Notes: generated by a model not told the origin, from the letters alone. A DNA stretch of 64,000 nucleotides from SZUA-252 sp035716005 (GCA_035716005.1 DASTKG010000097.1:1-64000), one strand, 5' to 3'; shown: positions 24,848-34,317, counted from the stretch's first letter. Numbers and translations are program-made.

Positions 24848-25741
24848 TCAATTCCGGCAGCTGGCTCCGGTCGCCCAGCAGGTGTGGCAGGCGCCGTGGG
24901 CCAGCGGGAAGGGGCGCATCGACTCGCGCAGCGTCGGCGCGAGGAGCGCGTCGGGCGCGTCGATGAGGATGGGACAGACGTAGACGCCGCGGCTCGTCAC
25001 CATCCGGCTGTTCGAGCACTGGAGATTCCAGAAATCGTAGCCGCGGAGATGTTCGTCCGTGAGGATCTCGGCCGGGGCGTAGCCCCTCGATCGCGTCGTT
25101 TCCCGTCCCAGGAGAAAGAGCGGGAGGATCTTCACGCGCGGCCGGGCGATCCCCTCCCCGCGGAGGAACGCGTGGAACTCCGCGCGAAGCCGGACGTCGT
25201 CCGCGTCATCCCAGGTCCGGGCCACGGTCACGATCGGGAGGAAGCCGGCCTCGGAGAGGACGCGCATCCCCGCCACCGTCGCGTCGAAGGTCCCCTCCCC
25301 CCGGATCGGGTCGTTCATCGCCGCGGTCAGCCCGTCGAGGCTCACGCGCATCTCGAGCGCGTAGCGGCTCGCCCGCTCGAGGCGCGCGAGCGACCGAGCG
25401 CGCTCCGCGGAGACGAGCGTCGCGTTGGTGAGCACGCTCGCCGGCCCCACGCGAAGCGCGTCCTCCAGGATCCCGTCGAGCTCCTTGTGGAGGAACGGCT
25501 CGCCGCCGGTGAAGTAGAAGTCCCGCGCGCCCATCGACTCGGCCTCGGACAGGTAGCGGCGGACCGAGTCGCGCGGCATGTAGTCGTGGCTCCGGTTGGC
25601 CGGCCCGCAGGAGATGAAGCAGTGCCGGCACCGGAGATTGCAGATCGTCCCCGCGACCTGGAACCAGACCGTGTCGAGGGCGAGAGCCGGCGCCGACGGT
25701 GCGCGGACGGCCGTCAGCGGGATGGGTTCGGTGCGTGCCAT
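24848..25741 (-). CDS. Radical SAM protein with C-terminal cysteine cluster
   Basis: A 297-residue radical SAM enzyme. The cluster motif is CNLRCRHC (Cys 34, 38, 41), followed by FISCG. The SAM-binding region FTGGEPFLHKEL comes at about residue 76, and the MRVSLDG strand is at about 130. At the C-terminus a Cys-rich segment (QCSNSRMVTSRGVYVCPI and GACHTCWATGASC) resembles a truncated SPASM domain that could hold a further Fe-S cluster. Such enzymes often modify peptides or small metabolites. No precursor peptide is visible next to it. First gene of the three-gene minus-strand operon with the degenerate phosphoesterase and MFS carrier. Confidence 0.85.
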   Translation of the reverse strand: MARTEPIPLTAVRAPSAPALALDTVWFQVAGTICNLRCRHCFISCGPANRSHDYMPRDSVRRYLSEAESMGARDFYFTGGEPFLHKELDGILEDALRVGPASVLTNATLVSAERARSLARLERASRYALEMRVSLDGLTAAMNDPIRGEGTFDATVAGMRVLSEAGFLPIVTVARTWDDADDVRLRAEFHAFLRGEGIARPRVKILPLFLLGRETTRSRGYAPAEILTDEHLRGYDFWNLQCSNSRMVTSRGVYVCPILIDAPDALLAPTLRESMRPFPLAHGACHTCWATGASCRN

Positions 25742-25887
25742 GGGAGAGGTCTCAGCGTATCACGCGGGCGCGGGCGAGGACAGCGACCAGAGACCTCTCC
25801 CCGGCCGCCGCCCGATCGGGAATCGACCGTGCCTTCTATGGTATCCTCCGCGCTCTCGGAGCCCCCCGTTTCGGAGGCATCATCCGC

Positions 25888-26913
25888 ATGATCTGGGAAG
25901 TGATCATCGTCGGCGCCGGCCCCGCGGGCCTCACCGCCGCCCTCTTCACCCGGATGCGCCGCATGTCGACCCTCCTCATCGACACGGCCGTCGCCGGCGG
26001 GCAGCTCGCGTCCCTCTACCCGAAGAAGCTGGTCCACGACTTCCCCTCCTACCTCCAGGTGATGGGCGACGCGCTGGGCCGGAATTTCGTCGACCAGGCG
26101 AACCACATGGGGTCGGAGATCCGCGAGGGCGAGCACGTCTCCATGATCGCGCGCGACGACGAGGCCGACACGATTCGCGTCACCAGCAACAAGGGCGTCT
26201 ACGAGGCCCGCGCCGTCATCGTCGCCACGGGCGGCGGCGCCTTCGAGCCGCGCAGGATCAAGAAGCCGGGCGAGGAGGAGTTCAAGGGGCGAGGCGTCAC
26301 GTACGGCATGCCCGACGTCGAGACGTGCCGCGGCAAGCGCGTCCTCGTGATCGGGGGGGGCGACAGCGCCCTCGAGGCCGCCATCTCGCTCAAGGAGACG
26401 GCCGACGTCACCCTGATCCACATGCTCGACAAGTGGCAGGGGATGGATGCCTACGTCGAGGAGGTCCGGGAATCGCCGCGCGTCCGCGCGCTGCTCGACA
26501 CGGAGACGGTGGAGATCCGGGGCGGCGAGGGCGCCGCGGGCGTCGTGCGATCGGTGCTGGTGAGGAACAAGAAGACGGAGGCGACGGAGGAAATTCCCGT
26601 CGATCTCGTCGCCATCAACATCGGCTACCTGATGGACACGAAGATCGTCCGGCAGTGGGGGCTGGAGCTGGAGGGGAACCAGATCCGGACCGACAACGTG
26701 ATGAAGACGAACGTGAAGGGCGTCTTCGCCTGCGGCGACATCGCCACCTACCCGGGGAAGTACAAGCTCCTCATCACCGCCTGCAGCGAGGGAGCCGCCG
26801 CCGCGAACACCGCGTACATCCACGTGCGGCAGCCGAAGAAGTTCACCGTCGGCGAGCTCTACGCCGCTCCGAAGGACGAGGGCGACGCCCAGGCCGCGCC
26901 CGCGGCGACCTGA
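25888..26913 (+). CDS. Ferredoxin/flavodoxin-NADP+ reductase, thioredoxin-reductase-like (YumC type)
   Basis: A 341-residue flavoprotein from ATG 25888. The FAD motif is VGAGPAGL (about 8-15), followed by GGQLASLYPKKLVHDFPSY, diagnostic of the YumC-type FNR. The NADP motif VLVIGGGDSALEA is at about 150, and the late ACGDIATYPGK closes the FAD site. The CxxC redox pair of true thioredoxin reductase is absent, as in this FNR class. It exchanges electrons between NADPH and ferredoxin or flavodoxin, which could serve the radical SAM enzymes nearby. It is divergent from the radical SAM operon. The frame opens further upstream, but the Rossmann motif position decides the start. Confidence 0.87.
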   Translation: MIWEVIIVGAGPAGLTAALFTRMRRMSTLLIDTAVAGGQLASLYPKKLVHDFPSYLQVMGDALGRNFVDQANHMGSEIREGEHVSMIARDDEADTIRVTSNKGVYEARAVIVATGGGAFEPRRIKKPGEEEFKGRGVTYGMPDVETCRGKRVLVIGGGDSALEAAISLKETADVTLIHMLDKWQGMDAYVEEVRESPRVRALLDTETVEIRGGEGAAGVVRSVLVRNKKTEATEEIPVDLVAINIGYLMDTKIVRQWGLELEGNQIRTDNVMKTNVKGVFACGDIATYPGKYKLLITACSEGAAAANTAYIHVRQPKKFTVGELYAAPKDEGDAQAAPAAT

Positions 26914-26921
26914 CGCCGGAT

Positions 26922-28268
26922 CTACGCGCCGGCGATCGTCAGCTGCTTGAAGCGGAGGCTCGGCGAGGAGAAGACGTTCCGCACCTCGAGGTCCCGCCCG
27001 ACACTGTCGATTCCGAGCAGCATCTCGTCGAGCCGTCCCGACACGGCGACCCGCTCCACGGGCTGGGCCAGCGCGCCCTTCTCGATCCATCGCCCCACGG
27101 CCTGCTGCGAGTACTGCCCCGACACCGTGTCGACCCCCGATCCCGTGAGCTCGGTGACGTAGAGTCCGCGCGGCGTCTCGGAAATCATCTTGTCGAGCGC
27201 GGTCCGGCCCGCCGCGATGTAGAGATTCGTCGATCCCACCGCCGGAAGCGTGTCGTAGTTGCGCGCCGCGTTCCCGGTGAAACGAACGCTGAAGCGGTGG
27301 GCGGTGGCCGCGGTGTTGAGGAACTTGACCAACGTCCCTCCGTCGATGACCACCGTCCGGCGCTGCTGCACCCCCTCCCCGTCGAAGGGGCGCGTGCCGA
27401 GTCCGCGGCGAAAGATCCCGTCGTCGACGAGCGTCACGAGCGGGGACGCCACGACCTGATTGTGCTTCCCTCCGAGGAAGCTGCGGAGCTCCAGCGCGTT
27501 CGTCGCGCTGATGGCCGGCACGAGCCCCGCCACGAACGTCGCGGCCGCGCCGGCCTCGAAGATGACCGGCGCCTGCGTGGTCGGGACGGGCTTCGCGCCG
27601 AGACGCGCCGTGGCCCTCTCCGCCGCCTTCCGGCCCACGACCTCGGGGATGGCGAGATCGGCGACGATGCGCCTCCGATCGCCGAAGGCCCCTTCGCGCC
27701 TCGTCGCGCCGTCCGAGGCGATGGCCGTGACGCCGAGCCAGCAGCTCGTCGACTTGTAGGTCAGGTACGGCACGAACGTGTTCGTGAAATGGACCTCGTA
27801 GAGGGCGAATCCCGCTCGAGCGTCCCGGGTCGACTGCACCCGTTTGTCCGCGGCGAAGGCGTGTCCCTCGGTCTTTCGAGCGAGGTCGATGACGTCGGCC
27901 GGGCGCAACGCCTCGATCGCCGGGTCGTAGATCTCGAGATTCTCGAGGAGCGGGAGCTGCTCGTCGGGGAGCCGGTTCTCGTCGCGAGGGGAGTTCATCG
28001 AGGCGAGAGCGATGGTTCGCCGCACCAGTTCGTCGACGATGTTCGGGCGGATGTCGGTCGTGTAGGAGAAGCCGACCTTTCGGTCGACGAAGACCCGAAA
28101 GCCGAGGCCCTGGATCGCCGACTGGACCAGGTACTCGACCTCGGTCTGGCGGACGCGGGCCTCCGTGAAATTGGCGATCTCGAGGTAGACCTCGACCTCG
28201 GCGGCGCCGGAGCGCATCGCGTGGTCCCGAACGCGGACCAGGATCTCCTGTGGCGTGAAGGCCGGCAT
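26922..28268 (-). CDS. TldD/PmbA family protein, PmbA (TldE)-like subunit
   Basis: A 448-residue member of the U62/TldD-PmbA family, without the HExxxH zinc motif, as expected for the PmbA/TldE partner. N-terminal domain: EILVRVRDHAMRSGAAEVEVYLE. The C-terminal half has GIFRRGLGTRPFDGEGVQQRRTVVIDGG and the ending GVDTVSGQYSQQAVGRWIEKG. TldD-TldE heterodimers degrade unfolded or leader peptides, including in antibiotic-peptide maturation and CcdA turnover. It starts 2 nt after the TldD stop and is cotranscribed. It has no signal peptide, unlike its TldD partner. Confidence 0.88.
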   Translation of the reverse strand: MPAFTPQEILVRVRDHAMRSGAAEVEVYLEIANFTEARVRQTEVEYLVQSAIQGLGFRVFVDRKVGFSYTTDIRPNIVDELVRRTIALASMNSPRDENRLPDEQLPLLENLEIYDPAIEALRPADVIDLARKTEGHAFAADKRVQSTRDARAGFALYEVHFTNTFVPYLTYKSTSCWLGVTAIASDGATRREGAFGDRRRIVADLAIPEVVGRKAAERATARLGAKPVPTTQAPVIFEAGAAATFVAGLVPAISATNALELRSFLGGKHNQVVASPLVTLVDDGIFRRGLGTRPFDGEGVQQRRTVVIDGGTLVKFLNTAATAHRFSVRFTGNAARNYDTLPAVGSTNLYIAAGRTALDKMISETPRGLYVTELTGSGVDTVSGQYSQQAVGRWIEKGALAQPVERVAVSGRLDEMLLGIDSVGRDLEVRNVFSSPSLRFKQLTIAGA

Positions 28269-28270
28269 GG

Positions 28271-29824
28271 CTAGACGGCGGTCCCCCCGACCGTGAGCGA
28301 GGCGAAGCGGACGGTCGGCTGACCGACGCCGACGGGGATGCTCTGGGTCTCCTTCGTGCAGGTTCCGATCGCCGTCTCGACGAAGAGGTCGTTCCCGACG
28401 CCCTCGACCTGCTGCAGCGCGTCGAGCGCGTTTCCGACGATGACCGCGCCCTGCACGGGGCGCGTGATCTGGCCGTTCTCGATCAGGTATCCCTCCCGCA
28501 CGGCGAAATTGAAATTGCCGCTCGTGGTGTCGACTCCGCCGACGCCCAGCATGGCGGCGTAGAGGCCCTTCTTGATGCCCGTGACGAGCGAATCGGGAGT
28601 GCTCTGGCCCCGGTCGATGTAGGTGTTGCTCATGCGAGGGAGGGGGCGGTGCCGGTAGTTCATGCGGCGGCCGTTCCCCGTGGATTTCAGGCCGAGGATG
28701 GAGGCGTTCTGCCGGTCGAGGAGATAGGAGACGAGGACGCCCCGATCGACGAGGACCGTCTTCTGGCCGATCGTTCCCTCGTCGTCCACCGGATAGGAGC
28801 CCCGTCCGAACGGAATCCGCGAGTCGTCGACGACCCGGAGCAGGGGCGAGCCGATCTGCGTCCCGAGCTTCCCGGTGATGATCGACGTCCCGCGGCTGAT
28901 CTCCTCGCCCTCCAGGGCGTGCCCCAGCGCCTCGTGCATCAGGACGCCGCCCCAGCCGGGGCCCGTGACGACCGGCATCGATCCCGCGGGAGCCGGGCCG
29001 GCCTGCAGGAGCACGAGCGCCTGTTCCGCGGCCTCGCGCCCGGCGGCTTCGGGCGTGCGCCGCGTGAAGTACCCCTCGTCGACGCGTCCTCCGATGGCGC
29101 TGAAACCGTTGCGCCGTTCCGACCCGTCCACGGCCGTGGCCGTGCAGGTGATCGAGACGAGGTACTGCCGGTCGGTGACGTAGACGCCGTCCGACGTCGC
29201 GATCAGGATGTCGCGCACCTCGTCGTTGTACTCGACGCGAACCGAGGCGATGCGGGGATCGGTCGCGCGGGCCGCCTCGTCGAACCGGCGCACGAAGCCG
29301 AACTTCAGATCCTCGTTCATGAGCGGCGCCGGCGCGCGCAGGGTCATGATCGGCATGATCGGCTTCACCGCGAGATCGACCGGCGAGACGGGGCTCCGAT
29401 TCTCCACGACGTTCGACGCCAGGCGGCCCGCGTCGAGCAGCGAGTTGAAGTCGATATCGTCGGAGAAGGCGTAGCCGGCCTGCTGCCGGAACATCACGTG
29501 AACGCCGGCGCCGCGAGGGTAGCCGTACGTGACCGATTCGAGCTTGCCGCCGTCGAGGACGATGGAGGTGGTGTAGCGCTGCTCGGCGAAGAGGTCGGAG
29601 AAGGTTCCCCCGCGCTTCAGCGACTCGATGATGATCTGGTTGCAGGTCTCGACGTTGAGGGTGTCGCTGAGTTCCTGGCCCATCCCCATGATGGCGGCGT
29701 CCGCCTCCCCGGAGCCCGGCAGCCAGGGAACGCCCGGCATTCCGGAGGCCAGGAGGGCCGCGGCCGAGGCCAGGGCGCCGCGGCGAAGGAATACCCGTCG
29801 AGAGATCGGTTCGTCGATCGGCAT
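28271..29824 (-). CDS. tldD: TldD-family zinc metalloprotease with a Tat signal
   Basis: A 517-residue protein from ATG 29824. Residues 1-43 form a twin-arginine signal: SRRVFLRRGAL then a hydrophobic Ala/Leu stretch. The zinc motif HEALGHALEGE (about 293-303) and the downstream Cys (about 500) are conserved TldD features, as are DDEGTIGQKTVLVDRG and GVGGVDTTSGNFNFAVREG. Together with PmbA it forms the peptide-degrading chamber. A Tat signal suggests export of TldD, or of the folded pair, to the periplasm. The much longer frame extending to 30265 only overlaps the divergent DUF2203 gene and is not used. Confidence 0.88.
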   Translation of the reverse strand: MPIDEPISRRVFLRRGALASAAALLASGMPGVPWLPGSGEADAAIMGMGQELSDTLNVETCNQIIIESLKRGGTFSDLFAEQRYTTSIVLDGGKLESVTYGYPRGAGVHVMFRQQAGYAFSDDIDFNSLLDAGRLASNVVENRSPVSPVDLAVKPIMPIMTLRAPAPLMNEDLKFGFVRRFDEAARATDPRIASVRVEYNDEVRDILIATSDGVYVTDRQYLVSITCTATAVDGSERRNGFSAIGGRVDEGYFTRRTPEAAGREAAEQALVLLQAGPAPAGSMPVVTGPGWGGVLMHEALGHALEGEEISRGTSIITGKLGTQIGSPLLRVVDDSRIPFGRGSYPVDDEGTIGQKTVLVDRGVLVSYLLDRQNASILGLKSTGNGRRMNYRHRPLPRMSNTYIDRGQSTPDSLVTGIKKGLYAAMLGVGGVDTTSGNFNFAVREGYLIENGQITRPVQGAVIVGNALDALQQVEGVGNDLFVETAIGTCTKETQSIPVGVGQPTVRFASLTVGGTAV

Positions 29825-29890
29825 CCCGATGATCGTGTCATGATCGCGCGTCGGTTGCAAGCGCAGGGGGCGCGCTGGTAGCATCCGGGC

Positions 29891-30316
29891 ATGGAACGCA
29901 TCCGGAACAGGATCTTCTCGGTGGAGGAGGCGAACCGGCTCCTTCCGGTCCTCGAGACGGCCCTCGACTCCCTTTCGAGGACCGCGCGCGAGGCGACCAT
30001 GCTCCGGCGGGAGATCGAGGTTCTCGGCGCCATCGCGGGGAGCGGCGCGAGCGAGGAGAGCCCCGACGTCCGGTCGCTCCGCGAAAAGGAGCGGGCTCAG
30101 GCCGCCCTCCTGGAGCGATTCCGAGGCGACCTGGCCTCGATCGCCCGGCACGGCTGCATTCTGCGCGATCTCGACCTCGGTCTCGTCGACTTCTACACGA
30201 TGGCGCACGGGCGGGTCGTTTGCCTCTGCTGGCGGAGGGGCGAGCCCCGCATCGAGCACTGGCATCCGCTCGACGAGGGCTTCTCCGGCCGCCGGCCCCT
30301 CTCCGAACTACTCTGA
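29891..30316 (+). CDS. DUF2203 family protein
   Basis: A 141-residue protein with the family pattern. An N-terminal FSVEEANRLLPVLE leads into a long helical coiled-coil (about 25-80) with LRREIEV and LREKERAQAALLERF. The C-terminal block is CILRDLDLGLVDFYTMAHG-VVCLCW, ending GEPRIEHWHPLDEGFSGR. Function is unknown across the family. It starts 66 nt from the divergent tldD and is 28 nt before polX, so it may be in one transcript with the DNA polymerase X gene. Confidence 0.88.
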   Translation: MERIRNRIFSVEEANRLLPVLETALDSLSRTAREATMLRREIEVLGAIAGSGASEESPDVRSLREKERAQAALLERFRGDLASIARHGCILRDLDLGLVDFYTMAHGRVVCLCWRRGEPRIEHWHPLDEGFSGRRPLSELL

Positions 30317-30344
30317 CCCAGGCGGCGCCACCGCGCCACGAGAC

Positions 30345-32057
30345 ATGGACAAGCGCGACGTCGCCCGAATCCTCGACGAGATCGCCGTCCTCCTGGAGCT
30401 GAAGGGCGAGAACCCCTTCAAGATCCGCGCCTACGAAAACGCCTCCCGCGTCCTCGACGGCCTCGCCGAAGATCTCGGCGCGCGCGTCGAGGCGGGCACG
30501 CTCACCGAGCTGAAGGGGATCGGCAAGACCCTCGGCGAGCAGATCACCGAGCTCTGGCGCACCGGGCGCATGAAGTTCTACGACGACCTGGCCGACGCCA
30601 CGCCGCCCGGCTATCTCGAGATGATCCGCGTCCCCGGACTCGGGGCGAAGAAGGTGCGGGCGCTCGGCGAGGGGCTCGGCATCACGACGCTCGCGAAGCT
30701 GAAGCGCGCCGCCGAGAAGGGCGAGATCCGCGACCTGGAGGGTTTCGGCGCCCAGTCCGAGAAGAAGATCCTCGAGGGAATCGCGCTCCTCGAGGCGGGC
30801 GCCGGGCGCTCCCTCGCCGGCCGGGTGCGTCCGGTGGCCGAGGCGCTCCTGGCCGCGCTCCGCGAGCACCCCGACGTCGAGCGGGCCGAGATCGGCGGGA
30901 GCCTTCGCCGCTGGGCCGAGACGGTGAAAGACGTCGATCTCCTCGTCGCCACCAGGAAGCCGGCCGCCGTCACGAAGGCGTTCCTCGCGCTCGTCCCCGG
31001 CGCCTCGGTCACCGGCAGCGGCGAGACGAAGACTTCGATCCGGCTTCCCTCCGGCCTCGCCGTCGACGTCCGCCTGGTGACGCCGGCCGAGTTCCCGTTC
31101 GCGCTCCACTATTTCACGGGAAACGTGGCCCACAACATCCGCGTCCGCTCGAGGGCGCAGGAGCGCGGCATGAGCCTGAACGAGTACGCGCTCACCGGGA
31201 AACGGCACGCCGCGATCCACGACGAGTCGGATCTCTTCCGCGTGCTCGGCCTCGCCTACATCGAACCCGAGATGCGCGAGGACCTGGGCGAGATCGAGGC
31301 CGCGGAGAGCGGCTCCCTGCCGACGCTCGTCGAGCTGAAGGACATGCGCGGCATCCTCCACTGCCACACGACGGCCAGCGACGGGAAGTCGACCCTCGAG
31401 GAGATGGCCGAGGCGGCGGCCGCGTGGGGCGCGGACTATCTCGGCATCGCCGATCACTCGGTCTCCGCCCGCTACGCCAACGGCCTCTCGGAGGCCGAGC
31501 TGAAGCGCCAGGGCGCCGCCATCGACAAGTGGAACGCCTCGTCGCGAACGCTCCGGATTCTGAAGGGCGCGGAGGTCGACATCCTTCCCGACGGCTCGCT
31601 CGACTACCCCGACAAGGTGCTCGCCCGCCTCGACTTCGTCGTCGCCTCCGTCCACTCGAACTTCGGCATGACCGAGGACGCGATGACGGCGCGCATGGTG
31701 AAGGCGCTCCGGAACAAGTACGTCTCCATCCTGGGCCATCCCACGGGCCGGCTCCTCCTCGAGCGCGACGCCTACAAGGTGCGGCTGGAGGAGGTGGTGC
31801 GCGTGGCGACGGAGGAGGGCGTGGTCGTGGAGATCAACGCGAACCCGCACCGCCTCGACCTCGAATGGCGCGTCGCGCGGGCGGCGAAGGAGCGCGGGAC
31901 GCGCTTCGCGGTGAATCCCGACGCGCACCACGTGAGCGGCTACGACGACATCCGCTACGGGATCGGCGTGGCGCGGAAGGCGTGGCTCACGAAGAAGGAC
32001 GTGGTCAACACGCTCCCGGCGGCGAAGCTCCTCGCCCTCTTCGAGGCGAGGCGATGA
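30345..32057 (+). CDS. polX: DNA polymerase X family protein with PHP exonuclease domain
   Basis: A 570-residue PolX. Residues 1-80 form the 8-kDa helix-hairpin-helix domain (LKGENPFKIRAYENASRVL, LTELKGIGKTLG), and a second HhH (IRVPGLGAKKVRALGE) is at about 91. The palm has IGGSLRRWAETVKDVDLLVAT (about 184-204; the second metal Asp is in KDVD) and SGLAVDVRLV. Residues about 335-570 are the PHP domain: LHCHTTASDG, GIADHS, VDILPDG, ASVHSNFG, GHPTGRLL and NPDAHH, a complete set of metal ligands. Bacterial PolX fills short gaps in base-excision repair and the PHP domain gives 3'-5' exonuclease. It overlaps the next gene by 4 bp. Confidence 0.93.
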   Translation: MDKRDVARILDEIAVLLELKGENPFKIRAYENASRVLDGLAEDLGARVEAGTLTELKGIGKTLGEQITELWRTGRMKFYDDLADATPPGYLEMIRVPGLGAKKVRALGEGLGITTLAKLKRAAEKGEIRDLEGFGAQSEKKILEGIALLEAGAGRSLAGRVRPVAEALLAALREHPDVERAEIGGSLRRWAETVKDVDLLVATRKPAAVTKAFLALVPGASVTGSGETKTSIRLPSGLAVDVRLVTPAEFPFALHYFTGNVAHNIRVRSRAQERGMSLNEYALTGKRHAAIHDESDLFRVLGLAYIEPEMREDLGEIEAAESGSLPTLVELKDMRGILHCHTTASDGKSTLEEMAEAAAAWGADYLGIADHSVSARYANGLSEAELKRQGAAIDKWNASSRTLRILKGAEVDILPDGSLDYPDKVLARLDFVVASVHSNFGMTEDAMTARMVKALRNKYVSILGHPTGRLLLERDAYKVRLEEVVRVATEEGVVVEINANPHRLDLEWRVARAAKERGTRFAVNPDAHHVSGYDDIRYGIGVARKAWLTKKDVVNTLPAAKLLALFEARR

Positions 32058-33583
32058 AGAAGCGCGCGCGCCGCCGCCGCGGCCCCGCCGCGGCCGACGA
32101 GACGATCCGCTTCTATCCCAACGATCCCGACGCGGGGGTCGGGCCGATCGACGTGCCGCCCCCCTCGCCCGTCCGCGGCGAGCCGCCCTACGTGATCGAG
32201 GGGCGCCGCTACGCCCCCGCTCCCTACGCGCCCGGAACGTTCGCGTTTCAGCAGTGGCAGGGGGAGGCGTCCCTCGCGCGGACGATCCGCGTCTGGGAGG
32301 AATTCCTCGACCGCGATTTCGACGCCTGGAGCTCGGGACGCCCGCTTCGAGTCCGGCTCCGCGCCGGCCGCGACCTGAACGCCTTCTACGACCGAAAGAG
32401 CCTCCAGTTCTTCTACGACACCGACCGCGTCACCGGGAGGCCCGTCTACGCCGCCGAGAGCCTCGACATCGTGGCGCACGAGGCGGGGCACGCGATCCTG
32501 GACGTCTATCAGCCGGGCTACTGGTCGCTCCCCGACGCCGAGACCGCGGCCTTCCACGAAGCCTTCGCCGATTGCTCGGCGATCCTCGTGACGCTCGGCG
32601 AGCCGTCCGTTCGCCTCGCCTTCCTCGAGGAGGCGAGCCGCGCCCTCCGCGCGAGCAACCTCGTCTCGAAGCTGGCCGAGGCGCTCGGCCGCGCGATCTA
32701 CGACAACTACGGCCCCGGATCGCTGGCCGATCCGACGCGGCTTCGCGACGCCAACAATCGATTCCGCTACGCGGCCCCCGAGACGCTCCCGGCGAGCGGC
32801 GCCGACGACGCGCTCTCTTCGGAGCCGCACTCCTTCTCGCGCGTCTTCACGGGCGCCTTCTATCACCTCCTCACCGAGCTCCTGGCGGCGGGGCTACGGG
32901 AATCGAAGGGACCCGAGACGGTGGACGTGGCGCGCCGCCGCGCGGGGCGGCTCCTGGCGCGCGCGGTGGAGACGTCGCCCCCCGGCGAGGCGCGCGTCGC
33001 GGCCTACGCCGGCCGCATGCTGGAGATCGACGCCGCCGAGACGGGCGGCGCCGCCGCCGCGGCGATCCGGCGCGCCTTCGCGCGGCACGGCGTTCGCCTC
33101 CCTCGCGGCGTGAAGGGGCGCGAGCGCTACGCGGCGCTGCGCGCGCTCGATCCCGATCGCCCGGGCGGCGCGGCGGCCCTGAGGGCCGCTCTCGGCCTCT
33201 CGGGAGGCGAGCGGCTCGAGCATACGGCGTGGAAGGCCCGCGTCGGGGGCGGCGTGCGCGAGCAGCTCGTGCACCGGCATCGCGTGGAGGCGCACCCCTC
33301 GTCGAGCGCGCGGGCCCGGGCGCCCAAGATCAAGATCGTCGTGGAGGTCGTCTGCGGCTGCACGCTGACGCGAAGTCCGCGGGGGGACGTGGAGGGGATG
33401 ACGCTGATCCCGCGGCGCGATCCGACGCCGGCGGAGGTGGCGCGCTGGCTCCGGCCGTGGCTCCGGCGCGGCGCGATCGCGTGGGGCGACGAGGCCGCGA
33501 AGTCCGCGAGCAGCCTCTTCCGCGGACGGAAGGTCTTTCGTGTCGGAGCGGGCGGACTCCTGGAACGCGTCTACGCCGACTGA
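32054..33583 (+). CDS. Uncharacterised HEAGH zinc metalloprotease-like protein
   Basis: A 509-residue protein from ATG 32054 (ATGA overlap with polX). The N-terminus is basic (MKKRARRRRG) and Pro-rich; there is no signal peptide. Near residue 139 is VAHEAGHAILDVYQPGYW, and 24 residues later HEAFADCSAILV: an HExxH with a downstream Glu, the gluzincin arrangement. The SEPHSFSRVFTGAFYHLL segment resembles the M4/thermolysin-like C-half His region. The C-terminal 190 residues include a polyvaline strand (IKIVVEVVCGCTLTR) of unknown type. I do not recognise a named family. Placement with a repair polymerase may be by chance. Confidence 0.7.
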   Translation: MKKRARRRRGPAAADETIRFYPNDPDAGVGPIDVPPPSPVRGEPPYVIEGRRYAPAPYAPGTFAFQQWQGEASLARTIRVWEEFLDRDFDAWSSGRPLRVRLRAGRDLNAFYDRKSLQFFYDTDRVTGRPVYAAESLDIVAHEAGHAILDVYQPGYWSLPDAETAAFHEAFADCSAILVTLGEPSVRLAFLEEASRALRASNLVSKLAEALGRAIYDNYGPGSLADPTRLRDANNRFRYAAPETLPASGADDALSSEPHSFSRVFTGAFYHLLTELLAAGLRESKGPETVDVARRRAGRLLARAVETSPPGEARVAAYAGRMLEIDAAETGGAAAAAIRRAFARHGVRLPRGVKGRERYAALRALDPDRPGGAAALRAALGLSGGERLEHTAWKARVGGGVREQLVHRHRVEAHPSSSARARAPKIKIVVEVVCGCTLTRSPRGDVEGMTLIPRRDPTPAEVARWLRPWLRRGAIAWGDEAAKSASSLFRGRKVFRVGAGGLLERVYAD

Positions 33584-33603
33584 CTTCGTTCGGCGCGTCT
33601 CGG

Positions 33604-34317
33604 CTACGACGCGCTCTCTCCCGGTTTCAATTCCACCACGTCGATGTCCGAACCGGCCCCGAGCTCGGCCCGCAGCGCCTCGGGCGTTCCCGGCAGCCCC
33701 GGAAACGTCGAGTGGTGGATCGGCACGACGGCCTTCACGCCGAGCATCCGCGCCGCCGCGGCCGCTTCCCGCGGCCCCATCGTGTAGACGTCCCCGATCG
33801 GAAGCACCGCGATCGTGGGGCGATAGAGCTCGCCGATCAGCTTCATGTCGCCGAAAATGCCGGTGTCGCCGGCATGATAGACGCGCGTTCCTCCCTCGAA
33901 CTCGAAGACGAAGCCGCACGGCTCGCCGGCGTAGATGACCCGGTCGCCCTCCCGGATGCTGCTCGAATGAATCGCCTGCACCATGGTCGCCTTCGCGCCG
34001 GCCGCCTCGACCGTCCCGCCCTTGTTCATCGGGTGCACCTTGCCGATCCCCTTCGACTCGAGGTGCAGGTAGATCTCGAAATTGCAGACGATCTCGGGGT
34101 GATGCTTCTCGGCGAGCGGGACGACGCCGCCGAAATGGTCGCCGTGGCCGTGCGTGATGAAGATCGCGTCGAGGCGCTTCAACTCCTTCGCCTCGGGGGG
34201 CGACGCGGGATTTCCCTCGATCCAGGGATCGACGATGAACGCCCGCCCCTTCGAATCGCGATAGAGAACGGTGGCGTGCCCGAGCCAGGTGATGGTGACG
34301 CCCCACGAACGGCTCAT
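33604..34317 (-). CDS. UPF0173 metal-dependent hydrolase (metallo-beta-lactamase fold)
   Basis: A 237-residue protein of the YtkL/UPF0173 group. It starts with VTITWLGHATVL and has the metal motif THGHGDHFGG (HxHxDH, about 55-64), then HAGDTG (about 150) and VVPIHHSTFPG (about 200). These are the zinc ligands of the fold. Substrates of the family are not established. It is monocistronic and ends 20 nt from the convergent metalloprotease gene. Confidence 0.9.
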   Translation of the reverse strand: MSRSWGVTITWLGHATVLYRDSKGRAFIVDPWIEGNPASPPEAKELKRLDAIFITHGHGDHFGGVVPLAEKHHPEIVCNFEIYLHLESKGIGKVHPMNKGGTVEAAGAKATMVQAIHSSSIREGDRVIYAGEPCGFVFEFEGGTRVYHAGDTGIFGDMKLIGELYRPTIAVLPIGDVYTMGPREAAAAARMLGVKAVVPIHHSTFPGLPGTPEALRAELGAGSDIDVVELKPGESAS

